Shown: one piece after another, positions 9,478 to 16,881 of the stretch
How the letters are laid out: the number at the start of each line of letters is the position of its first letter
How positions within the stretch are numbered: position 1 is the stretch's first letter
Source: Rhodobacter capsulatus
GTDB taxonomy: Bacteria > Pseudomonadota > Alphaproteobacteria > Rhodobacterales > Rhodobacteraceae
DNA: 64,000 bases
Reading direction: 5' to 3'
Assembly (NCBI RefSeq): GCF_005144475.1
Contig: NZ_SWJZ01000041.1
Coordinates: forward strand, 1-64,000
Position numbers and translations under genes: made by a program
Notes under the pieces: model-generated
What the model was told of the DNA's origin: nothing
What the model saw: the letters and a program-made list of their open reading frames with translations, nothing else
Database searches by the model: none

Positions 9478-10607
9478 CGAACCCGGTGGACAAAGCTGGC
9501 AATCACGAAACCCCGGGTCCGGTGGAGCAAAGCTACCGCGATGCGATGTCCTCGATCGAGGAGATCATCGAGGATGCCCGCAACGGCAAGATGTTCATTC
9601 TGGTGGACCACGAAGACCGCGAGAACGAGGGCGATCTGATCATTCCGGCGCAGATGGCCACGCCCAATGCGATCAACTTCATGGCGATGCATGGCCGCGG
9701 GCTGGTGTGCCTTGCGCTGACCGCCGAGCGGATCGAGGCTTTGGGCCTGCCCTTGATGGCGTCCTCGAACTCCAGCCGCCACGAAACCGCCTTCACCGTC
9801 TCGATCGAGGCGCGCGAGGGGATCTCGACCGGGATTTCGGCGCATGACCGCGCCCGCACCGTCGCCGTGGCGATCGATCCGGGCAAGGGCCGTCAGGACA
9901 TCGCGACGCCGGGCCATCTGTTCCCGCTGCGCGCCCGCGATGGCGGCGTGCTGGTCCGCGCCGGGCATACCGAAGCCGCGGTCGACATCTCGCGTCTGGC
10001 CGGGCTGAACCCCTCGGGCGTGATCTGCGAGGTGATGAACGAAGACGGCACGATGGCGCGTCTGCCCGATCTGATCGCCTTTGCGCAGAAACACGGGCTG
10101 AAGATCGGCACGATTTCCGATCTGATCGCCTATCGTCGCCGCTACGACCATCTGGTGCGGGAAACCGCGCAGCGGGCGGTGCAATCGGACTTCGGCGGCG
10201 ACTGGTCGATGCGGATCTTTGCCGACCAGACCGAGGGCGCCGAGCATATCGTTCTGACCAAGGGCGACATTTCCGGCCCCGAGCCGGTGCTGGTGCGGAT
10301 GCATGCGCTGGATCCGCTGTCGGATGTGCTGGGGCTGCGTCCGGGCAAGATGAACGATCTGGGCCGCGCGATGGAGGCGATCGCCGCCGAGGGCCGCGGC
10401 GTCGTCGTGCTGTTGCGCGAAACCTCGGCCAAGATGCCGATGCCGGGCGAGGCCTCGCCGCAGACGTTGCGCCAATATGGTCTGGGTGCGCAGATTCTGC
10501 TGGCGCTGGGCATCAGCCATCTGAAACTTCTGACGAATTCGCCGAAACCCAAGGTGATCGGCATCGAGGGCTACGGGCTTTCGATCGACGAAACCCGGGG
10601 GTATTGA
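9474..10607 (+). CDS. ribB: RibBX: DHBP synthase fused to a degenerate GTP cyclohydrolase II domain
   Basis: The N-terminal half makes 3,4-dihydroxy-2-butanone 4-phosphate from ribulose 5-phosphate; motifs DHEDRENEGDLI, FMAMHGRGLVCLAL and GHTEAAVDISRLAGL are intact. The C-terminal half (from about residue 210) aligns in position with GTP cyclohydrolase II, but the zinc-binding cysteines expected around its C..GD..C.C region are absent (the stretch reads LVRMHALDPLSDVLGLR). It should not hydrolyse GTP. Such RibBX proteins are known in other alphaproteobacteria; a separate ribA must exist outside this window. 377 residues; the start at 9474 is chosen over an earlier in-frame codon because of the ATGA coupling with ribE. 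Confidence 0.92.
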   Translation: MTNPVDKAGNHETPGPVEQSYRDAMSSIEEIIEDARNGKMFILVDHEDRENEGDLIIPAQMATPNAINFMAMHGRGLVCLALTAERIEALGLPLMASSNSSRHETAFTVSIEAREGISTGISAHDRARTVAVAIDPGKGRQDIATPGHLFPLRARDGGVLVRAGHTEAAVDISRLAGLNPSGVICEVMNEDGTMARLPDLIAFAQKHGLKIGTISDLIAYRRRYDHLVRETAQRAVQSDFGGDWSMRIFADQTEGAEHIVLTKGDISGPEPVLVRMHALDPLSDVLGLRPGKMNDLGRAMEAIAAEGRGVVVLLRETSAKMPMPGEASPQTLRQYGLGAQILLALGISHLKLLTNSPKPKVIGIEGYGLSIDETRGY

Positions 10608-10608
10608 G

Positions 10609-11124
10609 ATGGCGGCGAACGAGAACCACTACACCCTGCCGCTGCCGGTCTTTGACAAGCCGGTGAAGCTTTTGATCGTCGTCGCGCCCTATTATCGCGA
10701 TATCGCCGATTGGATGATCGCGGGGGCGCAGGCGGTGGCGGCCAAGGCCGGGGCCGAGGTCGAGATCGTCGAAGTGCCCGGCGCGCTTGAGGTGCCCACC
10801 GCCATCGGCATGGCCGAGCGGCTGGGCGACTACGATGGCTATGTGGCGCTGGGCTGCGTGATCCGCGGCGAAACCACGCATTACGACACGGTCTGCAATG
10901 ACAGCTCGCGCGGGCTGATGATGCTGGGCCTGCAGGGGCTGTGCATCGGCAACGGCATCCTGACGGTGGAAAACCGGGCGCAGGCCGAGGCCCGGGCGAA
11001 GCCCGAAGATCAGGACAAGGGCGGCGGGGCGGCTGCTGCGGCCTTGCATCTGATCGCGCTCTCGCGCAAATGGGCCACCCGGACGCAGGGAATCGGCTTC
11101 CGCCCCGCGGGCGAAACCGTCTGA
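10609..11124 (+). CDS. ribH: 6,7-dimethyl-8-ribityllumazine synthase
   Basis: Condenses the ribB product with the pyrimidine made by RibD to give the lumazine precursor of riboflavin. 171 residues. Family motifs: VVAPYYRDIADWMI near the start, VPGALEVPTAI, and GCVIRGETTHYDTVCNDSSRG with the catalytic His. It starts one base after the ribBX stop. The carboxy-terminal part AEARAKPEDQDKGGGAAAAALHL fits the normal family end. Confidence 0.94.
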   Translation: MAANENHYTLPLPVFDKPVKLLIVVAPYYRDIADWMIAGAQAVAAKAGAEVEIVEVPGALEVPTAIGMAERLGDYDGYVALGCVIRGETTHYDTVCNDSSRGLMMLGLQGLCIGNGILTVENRAQAEARAKPEDQDKGGGAAAAALHLIALSRKWATRTQGIGFRPAGETV

Positions 11125-11149
11125 CCGGGCCACCGAAGGATCGCATATC

Positions 11150-11647
11150 ATGACCGAGACCACCCCCGAGACGCCCCGCAAGCCGAGCCCGGAAGAAAAA
11201 CGCCGGATGCGTTCGGCCGCCCGGCTTTATGCCGTGCAGGCGCTCTTCCAGATGGAAGCGGCGGGGCAGGGGGTGGATCGCGTCGCCCGCGAATTCGAAA
11301 GCTTCCGGTTCGGCATGACCACCGACGAGGGCGAGGAACTGGCCGAGGGCGATTACGACCTGTTCCGCCGTCTTCTGGATGATGCGGTGATGTGGCAGGC
11401 GAAGATCGACCAGACCACCGACCGCGCGCTGGTCGCCGCCTGGCCGATCGAGCGCATCGACCCGGTGCTGCGCGCGCTGTTCCGCGCTGCGGGGGCCGAA
11501 ATGGTCAACCCGGCGACGCCGATCAAGGTGGTGATCAACGAATTCGTCGAGGTCGCCCGCGCCTTCTTCCCCGAGGGCAAAGAGACGAAATTCGTCAATG
11601 CCGTGCTTGATCACATGGCGCGCGACGTCCGCCCCGAGGCGTTCTGA
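11150..11647 (+). CDS. nusB: Transcription antitermination factor NusB
   Basis: RNA-binding factor that, with NusE (S10), supports rRNA antitermination. 165 residues, all-helical; recognisable segments are ARLYAVQALFQMEAAGQ, DRALVAAWPIERIDPVLRALFRAA and the C-terminal TPIKVVINEFVEVARAFF followed by FVNAVLDHMARD. It starts 25 bases after ribH, the usual ribH-nusB order. Confidence 0.96.
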   Translation: MTETTPETPRKPSPEEKRRMRSAARLYAVQALFQMEAAGQGVDRVAREFESFRFGMTTDEGEELAEGDYDLFRRLLDDAVMWQAKIDQTTDRALVAAWPIERIDPVLRALFRAAGAEMVNPATPIKVVINEFVEVARAFFPEGKETKFVNAVLDHMARDVRPEAF

Positions 11648-11774
11648 CCGAGTCGCGGCGCCGTGAGCGCCGCTTTCGCCAATATTTTGTGACGGAACTG
11701 CGGCAAAACGGCAAATTTGCGGTTTGAATTCCGCCAGACTGCGCTAGAATGATTCCAACGACGGAGGAATCGTC

Positions 11775-12128
11775 ATGCCGGAACTCGTTCGTCTTTACAT
11801 TCGCAACGTGATCGTCGGGGCCGGGCTGTCGGCGCTGTTTGTCGCCTTGCTGCTGGGCTTCGATGTCGCGCATCTGCGGCATCTGATCCTTGGCTCCGAC
11901 ATCGGCTATATCGCCGCGGGGCTGCTGTTCGTCTTCAACACCGTGGTCTTCTCGGGGGTGCAGTTCGGCATCTCCGTGATGAACATGGCCGAAGACGATC
12001 TGCCCCCCGGGGGCGGCAAGCGCGATGCGCTCCTGCGCGCTGACATGGCGGCCGAGCTGATCGCGATTCCGGTGCCCGTGCGCGCCGAAAGCCGCGCCCG
12101 CCGCCAGCTGGGTCGCAACCCGCGCTGA
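11775..12128 (+). CDS. Small membrane protein, function unknown
   Basis: 117 residues with two strongly hydrophobic segments (about residues 10-33 and 45-68) and a charged, Arg-rich cytoplasmic tail. AGGAATCGTC precedes the ATG as a plausible ribosome site. It has no enzyme motif I recognise. It stands alone between nusB and a terminator hairpin at 12169-12200. Confidence 0.65.
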   Translation: MPELVRLYIRNVIVGAGLSALFVALLLGFDVAHLRHLILGSDIGYIAAGLLFVFNTVVFSGVQFGISVMNMAEDDLPPGGGKRDALLRADMAAELIAIPVPVRAESRARRQLGRNPR

Positions 12129-12168
12129 GGTTTCCTGGCGACAGTTTCTCGAAGACCTCCGGACGACG

Positions 12169-12200
12169 AAAATCCCCCTGCCGCAAGGCGGGGGGTTTTC
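12169..12200 (+). terminator. Rho-independent terminator
   Basis: CCCCCTGCC-GCAA-GGCGGGGG stem flanked by AAAA on the left and TTTTC on the right; it ends the transcript of the small membrane protein and could serve both directions. The following stretch to 12423 shows no convincing gene or RNA structure. Confidence 0.75.
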
Positions 12201-12423
12201 CATTTCCGGCTGTCATGAGGTGGCGGAAACCGCAGCAACCGTGGGGGCGAGATTTCCCGAGAGCCTGACAAGTCAGGTGGGTGCCAGATACAGAGGCCAG
12301 GGCCAAAGCAGAGCCAGCTCCCTCGGAAATAGTTATCGGCCACTGGAAAAAGGCCCCGTTCACGCGAAGAGCAGTAACCGCCAAGGCCAAGATAGGGGCA
12401 GGGGGCCGCGGCGGCAAGGGCGG

Positions 12424-12771
12424 TTACAGATCTTCCCAGCGGCTCAGCTTCACCGATTGCCAGCGCCGCAGTTCATAGCCGAGCATCAGCATCGAAAACA
12501 GCGCCACCGTCATCACCGTCGAAACGACGGCCTCGCCCGGCTCGATCGGCCGGTCTTTCCAGCGCAGGAAGAAATTCGCCGTGGTCCAGATGAAGGCATA
12601 GGGGATCGCATAGGCGCTCATCCGCACGCCGAGCGGCAGATAGGGCCAGGGCCGCGCCTCACCGCCGAAAAGCCGCATCACCCGGTCCTGGATCGGATGC
12701 GGCAAGCCCCGCAATCCGAGCGCTTCGAGTTCGGCCCGAGCGGCGGCCAGGCGGCGTTGGTAGTCTTCCAT
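12424..12771 (-). CDS. Small two-helix membrane protein, function unknown
   Basis: 115 residues. The N-terminal 35 residues are soluble and helical (MEDYQRRLAAARAELEALG), then two hydrophobic segments follow at roughly residues 55-72 and 83-102, and a short basic tail. I chose the ATG at 12771 because upstream in-frame codons overlap the mmcB promoter region and carry no hydrophobic or conserved-looking sequence. It resembles small unknown membrane proteins of Rhodobacterales, but I cannot name the family. Confidence 0.6.
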   Translation of the reverse strand: MEDYQRRLAAARAELEALGLRGLPHPIQDRVMRLFGGEARPWPYLPLGVRMSAYAIPYAFIWTTANFFLRWKDRPIEPGEAVVSTVMTVALFSMLMLGYELRRWQSVKLSRWEDL

Positions 12772-12842
12772 GGTGCAACCTTTGATGGTTTTGCGGTTCA
12801 TGTTTGCCGTGCGGAACGGGCGCGTCAACCCTCTCGACAGGT

Positions 12843-12857
12843 GTTCATGCTTCGTTC
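12843..12857 (+). promoter_or_regulatory. LexA (SOS) box upstream of mmcB
   Basis: A perfect GTTC-N7-GTTC (GTTC at 12843 and 12854), the LexA site of Rhodobacter and other alphaproteobacteria. It ends 11 bases before the mmcB ATG and overlaps a possible -10 (TCATAG); TCGACA at 12834 could be the -35. Confidence 0.85.
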
Positions 12858-12868
12858 ATAGCTTGCGC

Positions 12869-13312
12869 ATGGCAAACGATCTTTCTCCCGGTCACCTTCT
12901 GGCGCGCGGCGTGTGCCGCTGCCTGATGGATCACGGCTTCGCCTGTCTGCCCGAGGTCGTGCCCCGTCCGGGTCTGCGGGTAGACGTGATGGCGCTGGGC
13001 CGCAAGGGCGAAATCTGGGTGGTCGAGTGCAAATCCTCGCGCGCGGATTTCACCTCGGACCGGAAATGGCAGGGCTATCTGGATTATGCCGACCGGTTTT
13101 TCTGGGCGGTCGACACCGATTTCCCGGTCGAGATCCTGCCCGGGGAGACGGGGCTGATTCTGGCCGACCGCTTCGGCGCCGAGATCCTGCGCATGGCGCC
13201 CGAGACGAAGCTGGCCGCGCCGCGGCGCAAGCTCGTGCTGCAGGGATTCGCCCGCACCGCCGCGCTGCGGCTGGCGGGGCAGACGGATCCCGGGCTGTCG
13301 TTTCAGGCCTAG
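12869..13312 (+). CDS. mmcB: MmcB-family DNA repair protein
   Basis: MmcB proteins belong to the PD-(D/E)XK nuclease-like fold and were reported in Caulobacter as SOS-regulated and needed for mitomycin C resistance. 147 residues. The likely active-site core is visible: VDVMALGRKGEIWVVECKSSRADFTSDRKWQGYLDY, with D..E-x-K spacing (here I cite only positions about 30-65 for that stretch). No Shine-Dalgarno sequence precedes the ATG, while a LexA box lies immediately upstream. It ends overlapping the convergent small gene by four bases. Confidence 0.82.
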   Translation: MANDLSPGHLLARGVCRCLMDHGFACLPEVVPRPGLRVDVMALGRKGEIWVVECKSSRADFTSDRKWQGYLDYADRFFWAVDTDFPVEILPGETGLILADRFGAEILRMAPETKLAAPRRKLVLQGFARTAALRLAGQTDPGLSFQA

Positions 13313-13533
13313 CGCTTGCCCCTGGGTTTGCCGCCCTTCGCGGCGCCCTCGGTGATCGACCGCGCCATCTCGGCCGCGTCCATCAATTCGCGGGCGATTT
13401 CCTCGGCCTCTTCGGGGTCGAAGTCGAAGGGCAGCTCGAACCCCTCGCCCGAGACGAAGATTCGCACCATTCCCTGATCGGTGGGGCCGATCTGCAGATC
13501 GCCGGCCATGTCATTTTCGTCGTTGATGCCCAT
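13309..13533 (-). CDS. Small acidic protein, DUF6324-like
   Basis: 74 residues, no signal peptide or membrane segment; strongly acidic middle (FDFDPEEAEEIARELMDAAE) and a basic Gly/Lys tail. The start at 13533 has GGAGG six bases upstream; a start four codons earlier is less likely. Similar small proteins are widespread in Rhodobacterales; function unknown. Convergent with mmcB. Confidence 0.65.
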   Translation of the reverse strand: MGINDENDMAGDLQIGPTDQGMVRIFVSGEGFELPFDFDPEEAEEIARELMDAAEMARSITEGAAKGGKPRGKR

Positions 13534-13653
13534 CGGAGCCTCCATTTTGCCCGTGCCTAGCCAAACTGCGACGGCGGGGCAAGCGGCGGAGGTGGAAAGA
13601 GGTCGTTTCCCCCCTTGCATTCCGCCGCGCCGCCCGCTAAATGCCCCCTCAGT

Positions 13654-13730
13654 GCCGCCTTAGCTCAGTTGGTTAGAGCGCTGGATTGTGGATCCAGAGG
13701 TCCCCCGTTCGAGCCGGGGAGGCGGTACCA
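13654..13730 (+). tRNA. tRNA-His (GTG)
   Basis: Complete cloverleaf: acceptor GCCGCCT/AGGCGGT, D-arm GCTC..GAGC, anticodon stem CTGGA/TCCAG with loop TTGTGGA (anticodon GTG), T-arm CCCCG-TTCGAGC-CGGGG, encoded CCA. The base before position 1 is T, not G, the first pair is G-U and the discriminator is A. It therefore lacks the near-universal G-1:C73 histidine identity pair, as described for many alphaproteobacteria with a divergent HisRS. Confidence 0.95.
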
Positions 13731-13757
13731 CTCCCCGAAAAGAGAATGACACGATCG

Positions 13758-13781
13758 CCGCAGGATCTGCGGTTTTCTTTT
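13758..13781 (+). terminator. Terminator of the tRNA-His transcript
   Basis: Stem CCGCA/TGCGG with a short loop followed by TTTTCTTTT, 27 bases after the tRNA. Confidence 0.7.
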
Positions 13782-13812
13782 GCCGATGTCTTCCGGGGCG
13801 TCGCGCCGCGCG

Positions 13813-15912
13813 TCACTGCGGGCGGCACGGGATGCGCAGGGTGAAGGTGCTGCCCGCGCCCGCCGCGCTGTCGAAATCAAGGCCGCAGCCCGAGACCTCG
13901 GCGAAGCGCTTCGCAATGGCAAGGCCGATGCCCGCGCCGCTGATCGTGCTGTTTTCATGGCCCAGCCGGTGGAAGGCCTTGAACACGCTGTCGCGATGCT
14001 CGGCGCCGATGCCGACGCCGGTGTCGATGATCCGCAGCGGCAGGAAACCGTCGTCCTGCGGGTCGATCCGCAGTGTCACCTTGCCGCCGGGCAGGTTGTA
14101 TTTCACCGCATTCGACACAAGCTCGTCGAGGATGCGGCGCAGGATCTTCGCATCGCCCCGCAACGGCGGCAGCGGGCCCTCGGGCCAAGCCAGATCCAGC
14201 GTGATCGCCCGTTTCTCCGCCTCGGCGCGGTGGCTTTCCAGCGCGGCCTCCAGCAGCGGCCGCAGCGCCAGCGGTTCATTGCTCAACGCCAGATCCTGAC
14301 GCTCGATCCGGCTCAGATCCAGCACCACATCGACCAGCCGCACCAGATCCCAGCCCGCCGCGGTGATCGCCCGCAGCTGATCGAGCCGCGCCCCCTCCAG
14401 CCGCTCGCCCTCGCAGCCTTCGAGCAGATCGGCATAGCCGATGATCGCATTGAGCGGCGTGCGCAGCTCGTGGCTCATCGCCGAGAGGAAATTCGCCTTG
14501 GCCCGATTCGCGGCATCGATCTTGTCGCCCATCCGCACCAGATGCTCGCCCACCTTCTGCAATTCCTCGATCGCCGAGGGCGGGGTCGGGGGCAGGGTGC
14601 CGCCATCCGAAATCACCGCCATCCGGCGTTCAAGATCGCCAAGGGGCTGCGCCACCCGGTCGCTCATCGTCGCGGACCGGCGCCACAGAAAGGCGAAGAA
14701 CCCGGCATAGAAGACCAGCAGGATCCCGACCATCCCCTTGGAGACGAAGGCCAATTGGCTGCGCAGATCGCTGGAGGCGGCCAGCACGCTGTCTTCGCTC
14801 GCCAGCACGAGAAGCGACCAGTTCGGCCCCGCCACCTGCGCCCAGGAGGCGATCATCGGCCGTCCAAGGTCGACGCGCCGCACGCCCTCGGGCGTGGCGC
14901 GCATCGCCGCGGCCAGTTCGGTCAGCATCGGCTTTTGCAAGATGTTGAATTCCGCGGGTTTGAACGTGTCCTTGAGGATCGCGTCCTTGTAGCTGTGCGC
15001 CAGAAGCTCGCTCAGGCCCAGATCGGCTTCGCCCTTTGGCGGCAGCGCCAGAATCGTGCCGTCGCGGCCGACAAGCACGGCATAGCCCTCGCCCGGGATG
15101 CGGATATCCAGCACGCGCTGCACGATGGTCCCGATGGTGACATCGATGCCCACGACGGTTTCGAGCCGGTCCGCGCCGTAGACCGGCGCGATTGCGGAGA
15201 CCATCCAGCCGCCGCCCGCCGGATCGACATAGGCGTCGGTCCAGACCGGCTTGCGGTCCGGGTTATGGGCGGCATCGGCCTCGTAATAGAAATTGTAGCT
15301 CGGGATATCCATTTTCGGCGGATAGATCGCGCGCACGTCGAGCCAGGGATAGATCCGGTTCAGGCTGTCCCGGGTGTTCAGATAAAGCTGCGCGATCAAG
15401 GGGTCGCTGTCCCTGATCGCGCGCATCAGCGGGTCGAGCCGCGCCGTGCGCCAGACCTTGTCCCGTTCCGCCGCGCCCACCGGGACGATGCCGGAATAAA
15501 AGACCGCCGCGCCGCCGGTGTCGCGCAGGCTGTGAAAGGCGCCATCGGGGCTGAGCGCGTGATTGTCCTTTTCCGCCTGCGAGACCGTGGCCGGGGTCTG
15601 CAGCGCGCGGCCGGTTTCCTCGGCAAAGATCCGGGTCATCGCCGAGATCGAGGCGAGCCGATGCGCGATGATATTCGCCTCGCGCAGGGCGGCGTCGCGG
15701 ACGGTATCGGTCGAGATCCGGGTGATCGCGGCGGCGGAGCGGTCATAGACCACCTGGCTGGTGCCCCAGTAGATCGCGACAAAGCCGAATTCGATCAGCA
15801 AAAGCGGGATCAGCGCGGCCTTGACATAGGATCGCCAGAGCCAGGCCTTGAGCGGCACCGCGCCTGTGGCCGGGGGGGGCGGGCCCGGCTTTTCTGCTGT
15901 CATCTGGGCCAT
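13813..15912 (-). CDS. Orphan membrane sensor histidine kinase with periplasmic Cache domain
   Basis: About 699 residues. One transmembrane segment near residue 25-45, a long periplasmic region (about 50-350) with double-Cache features (FYSGIVPVGAAERD; NPDRKPVWTDAYVDPAGGGWMVS-type stretch around 215-250; ETVVGIDVTIGTI), a second membrane segment near 380-400, then HisKA (FLSAMSHELRTPLNAIIGYA) and HATPase (ELVSNAVKYNLPGGK; DTGVGIGAEH; GIGLAIAKRF). The Cache region suggests a small-molecule ligand, not identifiable here. No response regulator is adjacent. I take the ATG at 15912; a second at 15903 is possible and the first 40 codons of the longer open frame look non-coding. Confidence 0.85.
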   Translation of the reverse strand: MAQMTAEKPGPPPPATGAVPLKAWLWRSYVKAALIPLLLIEFGFVAIYWGTSQVVYDRSAAAITRISTDTVRDAALREANIIAHRLASISAMTRIFAEETGRALQTPATVSQAEKDNHALSPDGAFHSLRDTGGAAVFYSGIVPVGAAERDKVWRTARLDPLMRAIRDSDPLIAQLYLNTRDSLNRIYPWLDVRAIYPPKMDIPSYNFYYEADAAHNPDRKPVWTDAYVDPAGGGWMVSAIAPVYGADRLETVVGIDVTIGTIVQRVLDIRIPGEGYAVLVGRDGTILALPPKGEADLGLSELLAHSYKDAILKDTFKPAEFNILQKPMLTELAAAMRATPEGVRRVDLGRPMIASWAQVAGPNWSLLVLASEDSVLAASSDLRSQLAFVSKGMVGILLVFYAGFFAFLWRRSATMSDRVAQPLGDLERRMAVISDGGTLPPTPPSAIEELQKVGEHLVRMGDKIDAANRAKANFLSAMSHELRTPLNAIIGYADLLEGCEGERLEGARLDQLRAITAAGWDLVRLVDVVLDLSRIERQDLALSNEPLALRPLLEAALESHRAEAEKRAITLDLAWPEGPLPPLRGDAKILRRILDELVSNAVKYNLPGGKVTLRIDPQDDGFLPLRIIDTGVGIGAEHRDSVFKAFHRLGHENSTISGAGIGLAIAKRFAEVSGCGLDFDSAAGAGSTFTLRIPCRPQ

Positions 15913-16005
15913 CACGGGTGTCCCGGTTCGGTCGATTCGTCCCGTTATAGTCCGATCTGTTTCCGATTCCCTGAACAGCCGTCCGCCGCGTCGGAAAATG
16001 GCCGC

Positions 16006-16043
16006 AAAAAGGAAAAGCGCCCCCCGAGCCGGTCGGGGGGCGC
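16006..16043 (-). terminator. Terminator of the efe operon
   Basis: Strong hairpin GCGCCCCCCGA/TCGGGGGGCGC followed, on the minus strand, by TTTTCCTTTTT. It lies 20 bases after the efeM stop. Confidence 0.88.
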
Positions 16044-16062
16044 TTCGCATCGGGCCGGTCGG

Positions 16063-16866
16063 TCAGCTCAGGCCAAGCCGGGCGCGCAGGGTGGACAGGT
16101 CTTCGGCCAGCGTGTTGACCAGCGCGGAAAGCCGCTTGCGGTCGGCGTCGGTCAGTTTCTCATAGCTCACGAAGCCCTCGCCCTCGCGGTATTTTCCAAG
16201 CGTTTCGTAGACCTTGGCGAAATTGCCCTCGACCGAGGCGACGAAAGCGCGGTCCTCGACCATCGGGCCGAAGAGATCGACGATCTTCTTCGCGCCGTCG
16301 AAATTGCCCTGAAAATCCCACAGGTCGGTGCGGGAATAGCGGTCTTCCTCGCCCGAGATCTTCGTCGCCGCGACCTCGTCCATCAGCACCGAGGCGCCGC
16401 CGACCACCACCGCGGGCGGGAAGGTCAGCCCGTCGATGCGCTTGGCCAGTTCCGTCACATCGGCTTCCAGCTTGTCGGCAATGGCGGTGACGTGATCGGT
16501 CTTGCCCTCGACCCACAGCGCGTATTCGAGCCGGTGAAAGCCGGTAAAGGCCGGATCGGCCTCGGCTTTTTCGTAATCGTCGGCGCGGGCGTCGATCGGC
16601 GCATCCAGATCGGCGAACAGCTCGGCCACCGGCTCGATCTTTTCGTAGGACAGCCGCGTCGGCGCGAACAGCGCCTTGGCCTTGTCGATCTCGCCCGCCT
16701 TCACCGCGGCGACGAAGGCCTGGGTGTCGGTCACCAGAGCTTCGGTGTTTTCCGACACGTAAAGCTTGTACTCGGCGATCGGCGCCACAAGATCCAGCGT
16801 CGCATCGGCGGCGGCAAGGGGCGTGGCCAGCACGGCCAGCGTGGCGGCCAGGGACAGCATTTTCAT
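16063..16866 (-). CDS. efeM: EfeM-like periplasmic imelysin-domain protein
   Basis: Last gene of the efe operon. 267 residues: signal peptide (MKMLSLAATLAVLATPLAAA) then a single M75/imelysin domain with the signature HRLE (FHRLEYALWVEG, about residues 108-119), proposed to bind ferrous/ferric iron. It lacks the cupredoxin domain carried by the EfeO encoded upstream, so the operon has both a long and a short imelysin protein. It probably hands iron to the EfeU permease from the periplasm. Starts 15 bases after the efeB stop. Confidence 0.87.
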   Translation of the reverse strand: MKMLSLAATLAVLATPLAAADATLDLVAPIAEYKLYVSENTEALVTDTQAFVAAVKAGEIDKAKALFAPTRLSYEKIEPVAELFADLDAPIDARADDYEKAEADPAFTGFHRLEYALWVEGKTDHVTAIADKLEADVTELAKRIDGLTFPPAVVVGGASVLMDEVAATKISGEEDRYSRTDLWDFQGNFDGAKKIVDLFGPMVEDRAFVASVEGNFAKVYETLGKYREGEGFVSYEKLTDADRKRLSALVNTLAEDLSTLRARLGLS

Positions 16867-16881
16867 CGGGTTCGTCCTTTC

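Noticed and set aside
12201-12423. Small RNA or hidden gene
   Set aside because: Short frames on both strands lack start signals and conserved features; no terminator on the right.
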